Shown here: positions 23,701-35,302 of the stretch, piece after piece | How the letters are laid out: every line of letters begins with the position of its first letter | Position numbering within the stretch: position 1 is the stretch's first letter | Assembly (NCBI GenBank): GCA_023548195.1 | Contig: JAJHZJ010000808.1 | Coordinates: forward strand, 2,771,182 to 2,835,181 | Direction of reading: 5' to 3' | Origin: Bettongia penicillata ogilbyi | Lineage: Eukaryota > Chordata > Mammalia > Diprotodontia > Potoroidae | DNA: 64,000 nucleotides | Notes under the pieces: model-generated | Database searches by the model: none | The model's input: the letters and a program-made list of their open reading frames with translations, nothing else | Told to the model about the DNA's origin: nothing | Translations under genes and position numbers: made by a program

Positions 23701-24411
23701 CATCTTATCTCCCACTGCCTGAACTTAGCATGGTGTGAACTCATTTTTTCCCCAAAGCTCTCCTTTCTTCCAAAATTCTCTATTGTTATAGAGAATACCA
23801 CCATCTTTCCATTTATCTAGACTCAAAATATAGGTGTCATCCTGTACTCATGCTCTCTTATCCCCCCCATATCCCATCACTTTCTGAAGTCTGTCAATTT
23901 TACCATCTTAATATTATTTACCTTTACATCGCTCAATACACTCCCTTCTGTCTGCTGACATTTTCACCACACTAATATAGGCCCATGTGTTCTCACACCC
24001 AGACTATTGTAGCCTAATGGTTGGTGTCCTTGACAATAAGTGTTGCCATACTCCAGTTCATCCTCCATTCAGTTGCCATAGTGATCTTGCTTGTGGGTCT
24101 GATTGTCTCAACGCCCCTCTGCCCAAGTAAGCACTTCCAAGATCAAAGTCACCTGGTTGGAATTTGAAGTCTTTCATAATCTGTCCCCTACCTTTTCAAT
24201 CTTATTATATTTAATTGCCCCCTACCCCACTTTGCTATCCAATGACATTGACCTCCTTACTGTACACAACCCTTACAAGAACTTCATCTCCCAAAACTGG
24301 ACACTTTGACTGGCTGTCCCCCATGCTCTGGAATACTCTCTGTCTTTATTTCTGTCTCCTGGCTTCCCTGGCTTCCTTAAAGTCCCAGCTAAAATTCTAT
24401 CTTTTACGGCA
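23680..24411 (+). mobile_element. L2 LINE 3' region
   Basis: It contains 'gaagtctttcataatctgtcccctaccttt', 'tactgtacacaacc', 'catgctctggaatactctctg' and 'cttaaagtcccagct', the usual order of the mammalian L2 3' region. It appears to resume beyond the TAF7 insertion, at about 26710. Confidence 0.6.
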
Positions 24412-24595
24412 CAGATGTCAAATGCACTGAGACCACTCCCAAGGGTCACTGGAAGCAGATTAAAATGTAATTGGGTAATATTTTTTAAAATTGAGTAATG
24501 CATAGAGAACATTACATTTTTTAAAAAATATAGCCCACAGGGATACTTATATATAGATTAGTGGCCTCCATTTCTATTTTAATTTGATACCACTG
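24412..24595. mobile_element. Small hAT-like DNA element interrupted at its end
   Basis: The left end CAGATGTCAAATGC and the right end ATTTGATACCACTG (complement CAGTGGTATCAAAT) form imperfect terminal inverted repeats. The terminal 15 bp served as the insertion target of the TAF7 retrocopy and are duplicated by it. The element lies inside L2-like sequence. Confidence 0.45.
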
Positions 24596-26694
24596 GCTGC
24601 CTGCCCAGCTGTGCAGTGTTTTGCTGTCGCGCCCACTTGTAATCTTTGCCAACACAAACTGGATTCTTCCAGAGACTGAAGTCCGTCTTTTAAAGGGGAC
24701 ACTGATATTATCTCATTCAACCCCGAGAGCCATCTCAGGCAGGTGAAAACACTTAAGGGAGGCTTAGCCAGGTTGTGACTTGCCTGGGTCTACCAGACAA
24801 TAGATTTTGAGTGATAGTCATTTATTGTGAAGTAAGATGAAAGGAAATGACTGTTACAAAACAGAAAATGAACAAGAACAAAGAAGATGCTCCCCATGAG
24901 TTGGAAAGCCAATTCATATTACGTCTGCCTCCAGACTATGCTTCCACTGTGAGAAGGGCAATACAGTCTGGAAGCATCAACCTGAAAGATAAATTGACCA
25001 TTGAATTACATGCAGATGGACATCATGGAATAGTCCAGGTGGACCATGCCCCATTAGCTACTAAGGTAGTTGACCTGCCCTGCATTACTGAATCCTTGAA
25101 AACTATAGATTAAAAAACCTTTTATAAGATAGCAGATATCTGCCAGATGCTTGTGTGCAGTGTGGATGGGGATCTTTACCCACCTCCAGAAGAACCAGTT
25201 GCTACCACCGATCCAAAAGCAAGCAAGAAAAAAGGACCAGGAGAGGAAATTCATCTGGAACCATGGTATCCCTCTGCCTCTGAAGAATGTCAGAAAGAGG
25301 AGATTCTGTAAGACAGCCAAGAAGAAGTACATTGAATCACCAGATGTGGAAAAAGAAGTAAAGAGGCTTCTCAGTACAGATGCAGAAACTGTCAGTACCC
25401 GATGGGAGCTGATTGCAGAAGATGAAACAAAGAAGTGGGCAACCAGGTTTCCCTAGCGGGCCTAGAAATTTCATCTTCAGCAATGAGTCATACGCAGGGC
25501 CATGGCTCCTCAGAACACGATCAGCTTCGGGAGATATTTAATGATATTAGCAGCAGTAGCAAAGAGGAAGATGAAAGAGATCTTCATGATGATGAAGATA
25601 TAAACATCACTGACACTGAGGAAGACCTAGAGAGGCAACTACAAGACAAGCTTGATGAATCTGATGAGCAGCTCCAAGAAAATGAGGAAACAAATCATGG
25701 TCATGGGAATTCAGAAGCAGATTGATATAATGAAAGGTAAACTCCAAGAAACTCAAGGAAGAGCAAAAAGACAGGAAGACCTTATCATCAGAGTAGAAAA
25801 TCTGGCCCTCAAGACCCATCTTCAGGCTGTGCTGGTTGAGTTCAAACAGCAGGAAGAAAGAGAGAAACAACAGCTCAGTTCCTTGCAGGAGCAGCTGGAA
25901 TCACTCCTGGCAAATGCACTGTTGTCCTCACATTGGTAAATGGCTCGCATTCCATCCTTTGGGTTGAGGACAATATACATTGTTAATGTGGAAATTTGAC
26001 TATTTTCATTTCACCATTTTTCTGTTGCCTGTTTTGACTTCATCCCATTTCTCTCTCTGTAACGCTGTAGAAGGCAATGGGTGAGAGAAGACTGATTGTA
26101 GAAGAGTCTGGGGATTAACAGACCCAGTAGTTCATCCTCGAATTCCCACATTTTTTTCAAAGTTTTCCTTCTCCAAATCAGAACTTACTGTTACTTTGTG
26201 TAAGAACCAATTCAGCTATAAAAAGATTTGGGTATCGATGCTGTGAAGCTTGTTTTGTGTACATTTTAGTTTCTCAACTGTTCAAAATCTCTCATGTAAA
26301 GGAGCGAGTCATATAGTGGTAGATAACTCAAAGCAAATAAAAGTGACAGCCACTTATGTCTGTAACAGAAGTAGTTTCCTGCCGAGCGTATATCTCCATT
26401 TTGTTTTGTTTTACTTCATTCATGTTGATATTGCGTGGATTAATAAATGTTATTTCTATGATATGTTATAGAATCTTTTAAGATATAAGAGAGTGATAGA
26501 CCATGTTTGGCAACTTTTAAGGCTACATTTTGCATCTCCCCTTCACAGCTGATAAAAATGTTATTCTGTTTTCTAGTGTTACATGTTACATTTTTGTTTA
26601 ACTGACTCACTATAAGAGTTCCAAATTAATTCTTCATGCTGTGAAGTTTTTCAAACTATATTAAGGAGTGATTTGACTCCCTAAAAAATAAAAA
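24596..26694 (+). pseudogene. TAF7: Processed TAF7 retrocopy
   Basis: This is a copy of the mRNA for TFIID subunit 7. The start at 24868 reads MNKNKEDAPHELESQFILRLPP, close to the conserved N-terminal TAF7 domain. The frame then breaks by an in-frame stop (25111) and frameshifts, and is taken up by other frames to about 25939: KKKYIESPDVEKEVKRLLST, then an acidic part with EEDINITDTEEDLERQLQDK, then a coiled C-terminus. A leader precedes the start, and an untranslated tail ends in an A-rich stretch with AATAAA at 26687. A perfect 15-bp target-site duplication AATTTGATACCACTG lies at 24581-24595 and 26695-26709. The parent gene is itself intronless in mammals as I recall, so the duplication and A-tail are the proof of retroposition. 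It cannot encode full-length TAF7. Confidence 0.92.
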
Positions 26695-26732
26695 AATTTG
26701 ATACCACTGTGCCAAGGAGAAGACTTTCTTAA

Positions 26733-26965
26733 TGGGCAGCTAGGTGGTCCAGTGAATAAAGCATCAGGCCTGGAGGTAGGAAGACCTAAGTTAAAATCTG
26801 GCTGTGTGAGGGCAAGTCACTTAGTCCCGTGTGGCTTACTTTCCTCATTTGTAAAATGAGCCAGAGAAGGAGAAGGCAAACCACTCCAGTATCTTTGCCA
26901 AGAAACCCCCAAATAGGGTCACAAAGAGCCAAACACTACTGAAAAATGACCGAACAACCACGTTA
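26733..26965 (+). mobile_element. tRNA-derived SINE with Bov-B-like tail
   Basis: The head is gggcagctaggtggtccagtg, followed by the body 'agggcaagtcactta' and a tail with 'aaatagggtcacaaagagccaaacactactgaa', matching the tail type of the element at 1630. Confidence 0.8.
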
Positions 26966-27003
26966 ATGTTAGCATCAGCTCTGATGATTATTTCTAATTT
27001 ATC

Positions 27004-27045
27004 ATATATAGATATAGATAGATAGATATAGGTATATCTATATAG

Positions 27046-27076
<31 letters not shown>

Positions 27077-27083
27077 CACACAC
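27004..27083. repeat. AT/GATA/TG microsatellite cluster
   Basis: Runs of GATA, TATC, TG and an uninterrupted (TA)n are followed by CACACA. Confidence 0.95.
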
Positions 27084-27234
27084 CTTCTTTGCATGTAGTT
27101 GTCTGTATATTGCCTCCCCCCATTAAACTGTTAGCTCTTTGAGAGTGGGACTATCTTTTGTTTTCCTTTGTGTCCCCACTGAACGTTTGTTGATTAACTA
27201 ATCCTGTATATTTTATTTTGTTCATTTAGATATA

Positions 27235-27300
27235 TTTGTCTGAGAAGGGGTCCATAGACTTTATTGGACTGCCAAAGGGGTCCATGATACAAAAATGGCA
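27235..27300 (+). mobile_element. Right end of the DNA-transposon-like family
   Basis: The segment 'tgagaaggggtccatagactttattggactgccaaaggggtccatgatac' aligns by eye with 5600-5650 and 9875-9915. Confidence 0.45.
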
Positions 27301-27439
27301 ATAAACCCCAGTAATAGAGACAAAAGAAATACGTTCTTCTTCAGCGTTTTCACTGGATTGGATAATTCATCAGTGCTAGTACTTTCTTTTCAAGAGCACA
27401 AATGTCAGCCTTCCAGGGTTTTACAGTATTTCTGTCTGT

Positions 27440-27625
27440 ATAAATCCCAACAATCATAGGATCACAGGTTTAGCACTGGAAGGAACTTCAGAGGTCATTT
27501 AGCCCAGTTTCCTTATTTTACAATTGAAGAAATTGAGGTTTCAGGAGGCAAAGTGATTTGCACAAAGTTAGGTTGCAGCAGAGGTAGGATTTAAACCCAG
27601 GTCTTCTAATTATAGAGTCAGTTTT
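27440..27625 (-). mobile_element. Old mammalian SINE
   Basis: The segment 'ataggatcacaggtttagcactggaaggaacttcagaggtcattta' followed by 'aggatttaaacccaggtcttct' is a widespread ancient mammalian repeat type. Similar fragments lie near 10785, 48490, 52930 and 61060. Confidence 0.5.
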
Positions 27626-28189
27626 TGTTCCCACCTACCAAATATGCTAGAAGCTTTCTTCTGTGTTCCACAATATTGCATGGGTAAAAATGCAGCAGTC
27701 AAGTTGTCAAATGTTCTATTTTGTTCTGGTTTATATCACCAACTCTTTTCCTTTTACACATTTTTTGGATGGTATCTTTCATGGGCACCCTTTTTTGGTG
27801 CAGATCATAACTGGCAATAAGCTGAAGCCTACCCTGTGCTTACATTGAATTTCTCCATTGCGCTTTAGGTCACCTACAATTTTGAGTGAGTGAATGAGTA
27901 AAACATTGAATGAGCACTCTGCTAAAAGTGCTGGAGCTACATGTGTGAAGGCAGTGCCTCCCTTCAAGGAGCTTACATTCTATTAAGGGGATGTCACACA
28001 TACCATATGTATATAGTGTATGTAAAGTGTGCACATTTGTGCATCATATGTATAGGAATGGTGACTAAGGAGAGTAGATGGTGAACGGAATCACTGACAC
28101 ATGCACTGACAGAAATTGGCAGTATTTATTTGGTTATGTTTCTAGAATGACAGACAGACTTTGGAAATGTAGGGTACAAAAGGGGTTTT

Positions 28190-28780
28190 TTGCTCGGCAG
28201 CACAAGACCTGTGGACAAGATGGTTAAAGAAAAGAGTGAAATATGTCTGAGGTCAGGTGAGACACTAATCAAACAGTGGGGCCCCACAGCAAGAGTTCCA
28301 GTGCTGAAAAAGGTTTTAAATCATCTGGAAATGGTCTCTAATCTGTTCACTATTATGAATAGGCTACTTACTCAACTGTATATCATAATCTGGATAATAG
28401 GCCTTCTTCATTCATTTGGCTTTTCTTTTATGGATTTTTAGATTCATCTCTATATCACTAAGAGACTTTATACAGTTCTGAGGTTTGATTTTATCACCAC
28501 TGTGTCATCCACAAGTAACATCTGGAGGACATCCCTGTAAGAGATCCATTTGGGACTGCACTGCATACTCCATGATAATTATCCAACAACTCTGAGCATA
28601 TAGCTCCCTGTTTTATGTCTTGCTTACTGGTGATCATAAGACTATTCAGCAAAGTTCTCTTTTTGTAGTTATAGCTATCGAGATATCTTGTATGATTGTA
28701 GCATATGCATAGGAGATAAAGGACAAGAGTATTTCAGGTGCATTTGGCTCTATTAAGTCAAATGCTTTTTTTATCTGTTT
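28190..28780. other. Unclassified intronic stretch
   Basis: There is no intact frame of note. The wording around 28400-28560 looks like old repeat sequence, but I cannot name a family. Confidence 0.3.
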
Positions 28781-28789
28781 ATAACATTC

Positions 28790-28965
28790 TTTATGAAGAT
28801 TTTATAGGAGAGAATAGGACACGCTAGGTAGATTTGAGACTCATCAACATATATAGATGGTATTTAATGGAAGTAGTTTAAAGGGAGATGAGGAGGCCTA
28901 AGATAGCACCTGTAGGGATCTATAGGTGATAGAATCCAGGGATGACCTTGGGTGAGCATCTTCCA
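28790..28965 (-). mobile_element. L2 LINE fragment, antisense
   Basis: The segment 'gatttgagactcatcaacatatatagatgg' and 'cctaagatagcacctgtaggg' continue the L2-antisense sequence at the point where the 7735-8345 piece stops. Confidence 0.45.
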
Positions 28966-30034
28966 GGTGTCTTGAAAATAGATTGCTCATTGCTCGTGTT
29001 GTCTCTAGGATGGATTTCCTCTGTATGAATTGAGGTCTGGACCAGTTATCCCTATCTTCTTTCCTCATGCCTCCATTTCCTAATATAGTATGAGGGCGAG
29101 GTTGATTGATTTTCCCATCCTACTATGCTTAAATCAATCAATCATAAACTTAAATCCTTGAAAACCTTTTGATGAAGTGCAGTGATAACAGGCAGGAATA
29201 CATTCTTAGAGTTTTGTAAATTGAAGACTTACATACCTTTTCAAAAATATTTTATTTCAATATCTAATTGTTGTTCTGTAGGCTACCTCTTTCTGTTTTT
29301 TTATCTGGAATGCAATAGTTTGTCATAATTCTTGTTCCCCACCATATTTTGGGAAGTGATATTTTAATTAGCCTTTTAATTATTCAAACTACATTCAATA
29401 GCATTGATTCTTCAGTAACTGCCTCTAATGAAACACTGCTCTATGTCAGCCCAGTATAAAACTTGTGCATGCCAGTGATATCTCCCAAAATACTGATTCT
29501 CCAAAAAAAAAAAATTTCTCCAAGATAGATTCCATGTTGTAGCCTGGAATTTAATTATTATACAGGTACTCAGAAGCCGAAAATGCCACAATTGTTATTC
29601 TTCTCTAATTACTGATCCCATCTAATTCTCTGTGTCCTAAAATTTCTTTAGAATATTATATCACCGAATAATTGAAAAAAAAGGAAACAGCCCAATATTA
29701 AAGATTAGCAGAATCTCTGAACAAAGGATAACAGAAACAAAGATTAATATACAAATACAGCACACTTTCCTATACATTTTTCAGTTTCTATATTATGTAT
29801 ATTATATGATAATTTGCTTAGTTTAGAATTGGTTATTATGCTACTACTATTGTCAGTTAATAAACATTTATTAAGCACCTGCTGTATTCCAGGCACTGTG
29901 CTAAACATTTACAAAGAATAAGTATATTAATGCTCATTTTATTGTTGTATAATTACAAAGATGAGGCAGAAGAGTATATTTTAGAAAAGTCGGTATATTA
30001 GGAAACAGAATACTTGGTTTCTGGACTATGGACA

Positions 30035-30185
30035 AAAATCATAACATTAAATTGTGATTTTGTCATGTCAGTCTTATCTCAATTTCTTCATCTGTAAAAT
30101 GGGGATAACGATATTCATTTTACCCATATCACAAGATTGTTGCAAGGATTGAAGGTGAATCTTCTTGCAAAAATATGTAAAATCT
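30035..30185 (+). mobile_element. MIR-type SINE fragment
   Basis: The segment 'ctcaatttcttcatctgtaaaatggggataacgatattca' followed by 'attgttgcaaggattgaa' is the CORE/tail part of a MIR. The FNTA copy is inserted just after it. Confidence 0.65.
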
Positions 30186-30224
30186 CTTGGCAGAACAATA
30201 AAACTGTTAAAATGGGAATGACAG

Positions 30225-31932
30225 GCCCCCCCGGACGAGGCAAGATGGTGGCCGCCCAGGTGGCGGCAGAGGCCGACATGGTCACGGAGGGATTGGCGGC
30301 CGGGGAGTCGGAACAGCCCAGGGCAAAGCCCAGGACCCAGGCGGCGGCGGCTGCAGAGGCCGAGGAAGTGGAAGGCGACTCCTTCCCGGAGGACTACGGG
30401 CTGATGCGCCTCGACTCGCCCACCTAAGTCCTGTACAGGGAGAGACCAGAATGGGCTGATGTAGAGCCGGTGCCCCAGAATGATGGGCCAAATCCAGGGG
30501 TCCAGATAATTTATAGTGAAAAATTTAGAGATGTTTATGATTATTTCCAAGCTATTCTGCAACGTGATGAAAGAAGTGAATGGGCTTTTAAATTAACTGG
30601 AGATGCTATTGAGTTAAATGCAGCTAATTATACTGTGTGGCATTTTCGAAGAGTTCTCTTGAAGTCTCTACAAAAGGATTTAAGTGAGGAAATGAACCAT
30701 ATTACTGCAATAATTGAGGAACAGCCCAAAAACTACCCAGTCTGGCACCACAGGCAAGTGTCAGTGGAGTGGCTGAAGGACCCGTCTCAGGAACTTGATT
30801 TTGTTGCTGATATCCTTAACCAAGATGCAAAGAACTACCATGCCTGGCAACATCAATAGTGGGTCATTCCGGAGTTAAAGCTTTGGGATAATGAGCTGCA
30901 ATATGTAGACCAGCTTCTCAAAGAAGACGTGAGAAATAACTCTGTCTGGAACCAAAGACACTTTGTAATTTCTAACACTTCAGGCTACAATGATCCTACT
31001 ATCCTGGAGAGAGAAGTCCAGTATACTCTAGAAATGATGAAAACAGCACCACATAATGAAAGTGCATGGAACTATTTAAAGGGGATTTTGCAAGATCATG
31101 GCCTTTCCAAGTATCCCAATCTATTAGAGCAGTTGTTAGATTTACAGCCAAGTCACAGTTCTCCCTACCTGATTGCCTTTCTTGTGGATATATATGAAGA
31201 TGTGCTAGAAAACCAATGTGACAACAAGGAAGATACACTGAATAAAGCTTTAGAGTTATGTGAAATTATAGCTAAAGAAAAAGACACTATAAGAAAGGAA
31301 CATTGGAAGATCCCTTCAAAACAAACACAGAGAAGGAAGTTTGCCAACAGATAAGCAGCAGTAATAGCATTCAGAAGACACTAATGGAATAGTTTTATTT
31401 TTAAAAGAAACTTGGAACAAGGAAGTGACATGGCTTAAAACCAGAGAGATCATTTCCTTCTACCTGTGTGGGTGTGTGACAACAAGTACATTGCACAGGT
31501 ATTGCTTCCTAACAAGCACTAAGCATAATAAATACTCTTTGGGCACTGCTCCTATTCAGACTAACTCTAGAAGTATCAATTGGCTGTCATTTTAAAGTAA
31601 AATAATTCCTTAAAATAACAATTCCCAAATGAATTGTTGAATAATGAATAATTCTATGTTTGTTTATTTTTTAAAGGCCCTAAACATTCTGTTCTTTTCA
31701 CCTATTTCTTACCACTCAGCTCCTTCCTAAACAGTATATATGAATTCATATTTGCAGCGGTAACAATTGCAGATAACTTGTATATTGTGGAGGTAACAGA
31801 CTATAAGCAAGGAATACAATTGCTGCAATTCATTAGAGCTATTACAGAAACTGCACTGGTAATATCTTGCTATCACTTTAACTGACTAAATGACAAAATG
31901 ATTTTGTAATAAAACTGTAGATACACCTAAAA
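30225..31932 (+). pseudogene. FNTA: Processed FNTA retrocopy (farnesyltransferase alpha)
   Basis: This is an intronless copy of the alpha subunit shared by protein farnesyltransferase and geranylgeranyltransferase I. The start is at 30245 in a GC-rich leader; a short Ala/Glu-rich N-terminus is followed by the prenyltransferase alpha helical repeats with their W-containing motifs ([53 protein letters not shown]). In-frame stops occur at 30425 and 30857. After RKEHW the C-terminus is deleted and out of frame, closing at 31354. The 3' UTR carries AATAAA at 31908 and an A-run at about 31929. Target-site duplications AAAATGGGAATGACAG lie at 30209-30224 and 31933-31948, and the nick site TTAAAA matches L1 endonuclease preference. 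The parent gene is multi-exon, so loss of introns confirms processing. Confidence 0.95.
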
Positions 31933-32169
31933 AAAATGGGAATGACAGTAGTTTCCATTTAAACTATTTCACAAAATAGATTGGTGATTAAGACATGACA
32001 GTATGTGCAAAAAGTCTTTTAAAATTACAAAATATTATATATATGTATATGCAAAGCATAATACTTGTATATACCAAGTATTAAATTGGAATAACCATTT
32101 AATCAAAAACTAAACCATCTAAAATACTGTTTTAGGAAATAAGAAAACACAGCAAAAAACAGTTCCAAT

Positions 32170-32965
32170 AAGATATACAGACTCCCAAATCTATCTAGCT
32201 CCCTGTCTCTTTCAGAGCTTGTCTGCCTTTTAGACATCTTTAGATGTTCCATATGCATCTCAAACTCCGCATATCCAAAATAGAACTCATTGTTTTTCCT
32301 GTAAAACCCAACTTCTTCCTAACTTTCTTCTTTGCCAAGTGTACCTCTAGCCTTCGGTCACTTAAGTTCATAACTTTGGATCATCCTTGTTTCTTTCCTT
32401 TCCATCAAATCCCAAAGCCAGTTAGTCTCGCAGTATTGTCCGGTCTTCACACCACACACCTGGCCCCTTCTCTAGTCCCAGCTTTGATCTCCTCTCACAT
32501 GAACTGCTACAATAGCCTCCTAATGGGTCAACAAACTGATATTCCAAAAAAGTAGTTATGACCATGGATGGCATGGTCCTTCTCAAGAAGCTTTAGCTGG
32601 CTCTCTTTTGCTTCTAAGATAAAAATGCAGACTCCCTTTTTTTGGTATTTTAAATCCTTCATAACATGTATAACATCAAATTGATTACTATCTTGGCAAG
32701 GGGGAGCTGAGCATGAGGGAAAGTGAAAATTTAGAGTTCAAAATTGTTTTAAATGAATGTTAAAATTGTCTTGATCCTTTACAACCTGGCTCCACCTGTC
32801 TTTGCCAATTTTTTTTATATCTCTTCCTCCTCATAACTCAGAGGTCTAGCCAAGTTATCTTATGATCTTTTCAAAGCACCCCCAGTACCGCCCCCCATTT
32901 CTGTCTTCTTTGCTCTTGCACAAACTGTCTCCCAAGCATAGAATAATCTCCCTCCTCATTTCTGC
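32170..32965 (+). mobile_element. L2 LINE 3' region
   Basis: It contains 'catctcaaactccgcatatccaaaatagaactcat', 'gatctcctctcacatgaactgctacaatagcctcctaa' and 'gaataatctccctcctcatttctgcttcctgaac' in L2 order, with no intact frame. Confidence 0.6.
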
Positions 32966-32999
32966 TTCCTGAACTCTAGCTTCATACAGGGGAGAATAG

Positions 33000-33475
33000 G
33001 GTGTTCACAAGGACTAGTAGCTCTGGTATGAGGATGCTTGTTCACCTTTGGGATCCTTCTGATTCACTGAACATTCACCTGTGGCTTCTAGAAGCCACAC
33101 CTTTGGGGTGTGGCCACATCCCAGTGGTTGAGGGTAACCAAGAGGCTTCAGAGCGTAGGTAAGTTCAGGAGTGTATGCTCCAAGCACGTGAAGGCTTTGC
33201 CAGGTGGAATGGACCAATGAGAATGATTTGTTCCAGTGGCCATGAAAGAGGCTGAAGGGCTTGGAGTTTGGTGAGGCATCAGAAACACCCAGGTCATCCA
33301 GGAGCCATTGCCACTTCCTTGACTTTTGCCTTGCCATTGGACTTCAGTGACTCAGGAAGAGAGGAGTCCAACGTCTTTGTGCGACTGTGCCTCACTTAAA
33401 TCCAGTTCGCACACAGATATCACTCTGTGACATCATGAGCCCGCTTCAAAATCAAAGATGACCAGCAGTAAGAAT
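33000..33475 (+). mobile_element. Interspersed repeat with an RTE-like 3' tail
   Basis: The 3' part (ctcacttaaatccagttcgcac, gacatcatgagcccgcttc, aaatcaaagatgacc) resembles the tail of the long SINE form at 3175 and 51575. The 5' two thirds are unlike the tRNA-headed SINEs, so this is either a different SINE or a truncated RTE LINE. A 107-codon minus-strand frame inside it looks like chance. Confidence 0.4.
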
Positions 33476-33539
33476 TTCACCTCATCTGCTCTATCCTACC
33501 TACAGCATCAATTTCTTCTTTCCTAATCCCTCCCTGCAA

Positions 33540-33850
33540 TTACTTTGCATTTGTTTTGTATTTATTATCTGTGAACTCTACCACATGCACAGCCTTCCAA
33601 TGGGGGAGTATCTATAAGCTCCTTGAGGGCAGGGACCTTTTTTATTTTTGTCTCAGTAGCACCTAGCACAGTTCTAGCATATAGTACAAGGACAAATCAG
33701 TCAGTTAAGAAGCACTCATTTATTAATGTATTTATTTATTAGTATTTTCTAGGCACTGTGCTAAACCCTGGGGATATAAAACAAGGAAAAAAAACCTCAA
33801 TATGTTTCCTGTCCCAAAGAACTCATTCCAGTGGGGCTCCATAAATGTTT
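33540..33850 (+). mobile_element. L2-like 3' end and an adjoining old SINE
   Basis: The segment 'ataagctccttgagggcagggaccttttttatttttgtc' is the common L2 terminus. It is followed by 'ttctaggcactgtgctaaaccctggggat', a second ancient repeat. Confidence 0.5.
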
Positions 33851-34286
33851 GCTCAATTGATTTACATCTGATGTCTATCCGGAACTTGGATGATTTAGCT
33901 ACAAACTGGACTGGTTTACTTTTGAAAAAAGTTATCTTTTTTAGGCTGTGTTAGTTAAACAGTAAATAAGATAGAAAGGCAGCATTTCTTATTTAAGGGA
34001 AAAAATTGTTCAAGTACTATAGAAGTTTCAATTTATATTCAAACAATGTATTTTAATATAAAAAACTGGCCTCATTTCAGCTGATGGTTAGTATGTCAAT
34101 TCCTAATAATTTGATCAGGTTATAAAATCAAAGCTAGAATGTTGCTGTAGTTGCATTTCTTTACAGATATTTTATTATAATTCAGTCTTGTGCTAATTTA
34201 CCCAAAGCTTCCCCCAATTACTCAATTTATTATATGCTTAGCAGTTAGTAAGATGTAGTCCTATTCTTTTTACTCATCCTACTTTC

Positions 34287-34495
34287 TCAGCTCTCCTCTT
34301 TTTCCCTCCACTAAAAAGTCTCCTGCTTGCCTCTTGAATGAGAGATAATTTACCCCATTCCATTTCACCCTCTCCTCCTCCTACATTTCTCTCTCACCGT
34401 TTACCTTAATTTCTTTTAAGATATGGTCCCATCCTATTCAATTCACTCTGTGCTCTGTCTCTGTGTGTGCGTGCATGTGTGTATGTGTGTGGGCA

Positions 34496-34536
<41 letters not shown>

Positions 34537-35087
34537 TCCCACCAACTACCCAGATACTGAAAAGTTTTAAGAGTTACAAATATTGTCTTTCCATGTAGGA
34601 ATGTCAACAGTTCACCTTTGGTAAGTCCCTTATGACTTCTCTTTGCTGTTTACTTTTTCATGCTTCTTCTCATGCTTGTGTTTGAAAGTCACATTTTCTT
34701 TTCAGCTCTGGTCTTTTCATCAAGAATGCTTGAAAGTCCTCTGTTTCATTGAAAGACCATATTTTCCCCTGAAGTATTATACTCAGTTTAGCTGGGTAGG
34801 TGATTCTTGGTTTGAGTCCCAGTTCCTTTGACTTCTGGAATATCCTATTCCATGCCCTTCGATCCCTTAATGTAGAAGCTGCTAGATCTTGTGTTATCCT
34901 GATTATATTTCCACAATACTGGAATTGTTTCTTTCTAGCTGCTTGCAATATTTTCTCCTTGACCTGGGAATTCTGGAATTTGGCCACAATGTTCCTAGGA
35001 GTTTCTCTTTTTGGATCTCTTTGAGGCGGTGATCGATGGATACCGTCAATACTTATTTTGCCCTCTGGTTCTAGAATATCAGGGCAG
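34287..35087 (-). mobile_element. HAL1-like copy 4, truncated at both ends (801 bp)
   Basis: On the minus strand it starts inside ORF1 (35087), covers the ORF1 C-terminal part, the TG repeat (34461-34534) and the start of the 3' region. It stops at the place where the other copies have an internal A-rich run (55684-55710 in copy 3), so it lacks the normal 3' end. A perfect 16-bp target-site duplication TACTCATCCTACTTTC lies at 34271-34286 and 35088-35103, which shows that this short form was inserted as such and not deleted later. Confidence 0.9.
34670..34987 (-). pseudogene. ORF1 C-terminal fragment in HAL1 copy 4
   Basis: An open frame of 105 codons spans VAKFQNSQVKEKILQ and the C-terminal domain motif YPAKLSIILQGK, and ends at the normal ORF1 stop. 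It lacks the coiled coil and most of the RRM. It is the best preserved C-terminal domain on the minus strand. Confidence 0.88.
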
Positions 35088-35302
35088 TACTCATCCTACT
35101 TTCACAAATAGATACTGCATGATTTTATAAGCTATACATTGGCTTTATTCTTTTGATATTTCCCTTTTCAAGTAAAGCTTCTTCACCTGTTCTATTTCTG
35201 TTCTTTCTCTAACTAGGGGAACAGTTTTCATGTTCTTTCTCTTTTCTTTCTCCAGTAATTAGACTGAAGTGCATACTTTTATCAGCTACCACTGGGGGCA
35301 AG

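Noticed and set aside
25054..25870. Minus-strand frames of about 90 codons in the TAF7 copy
   Set aside because: They are complement shadows of the retrocopied TAF7 frame.
24868..25939. Functional TAF7 gene
   Set aside because: An early in-frame stop after about 80 codons and later frameshifts break it, and flanking duplications show a processed copy.
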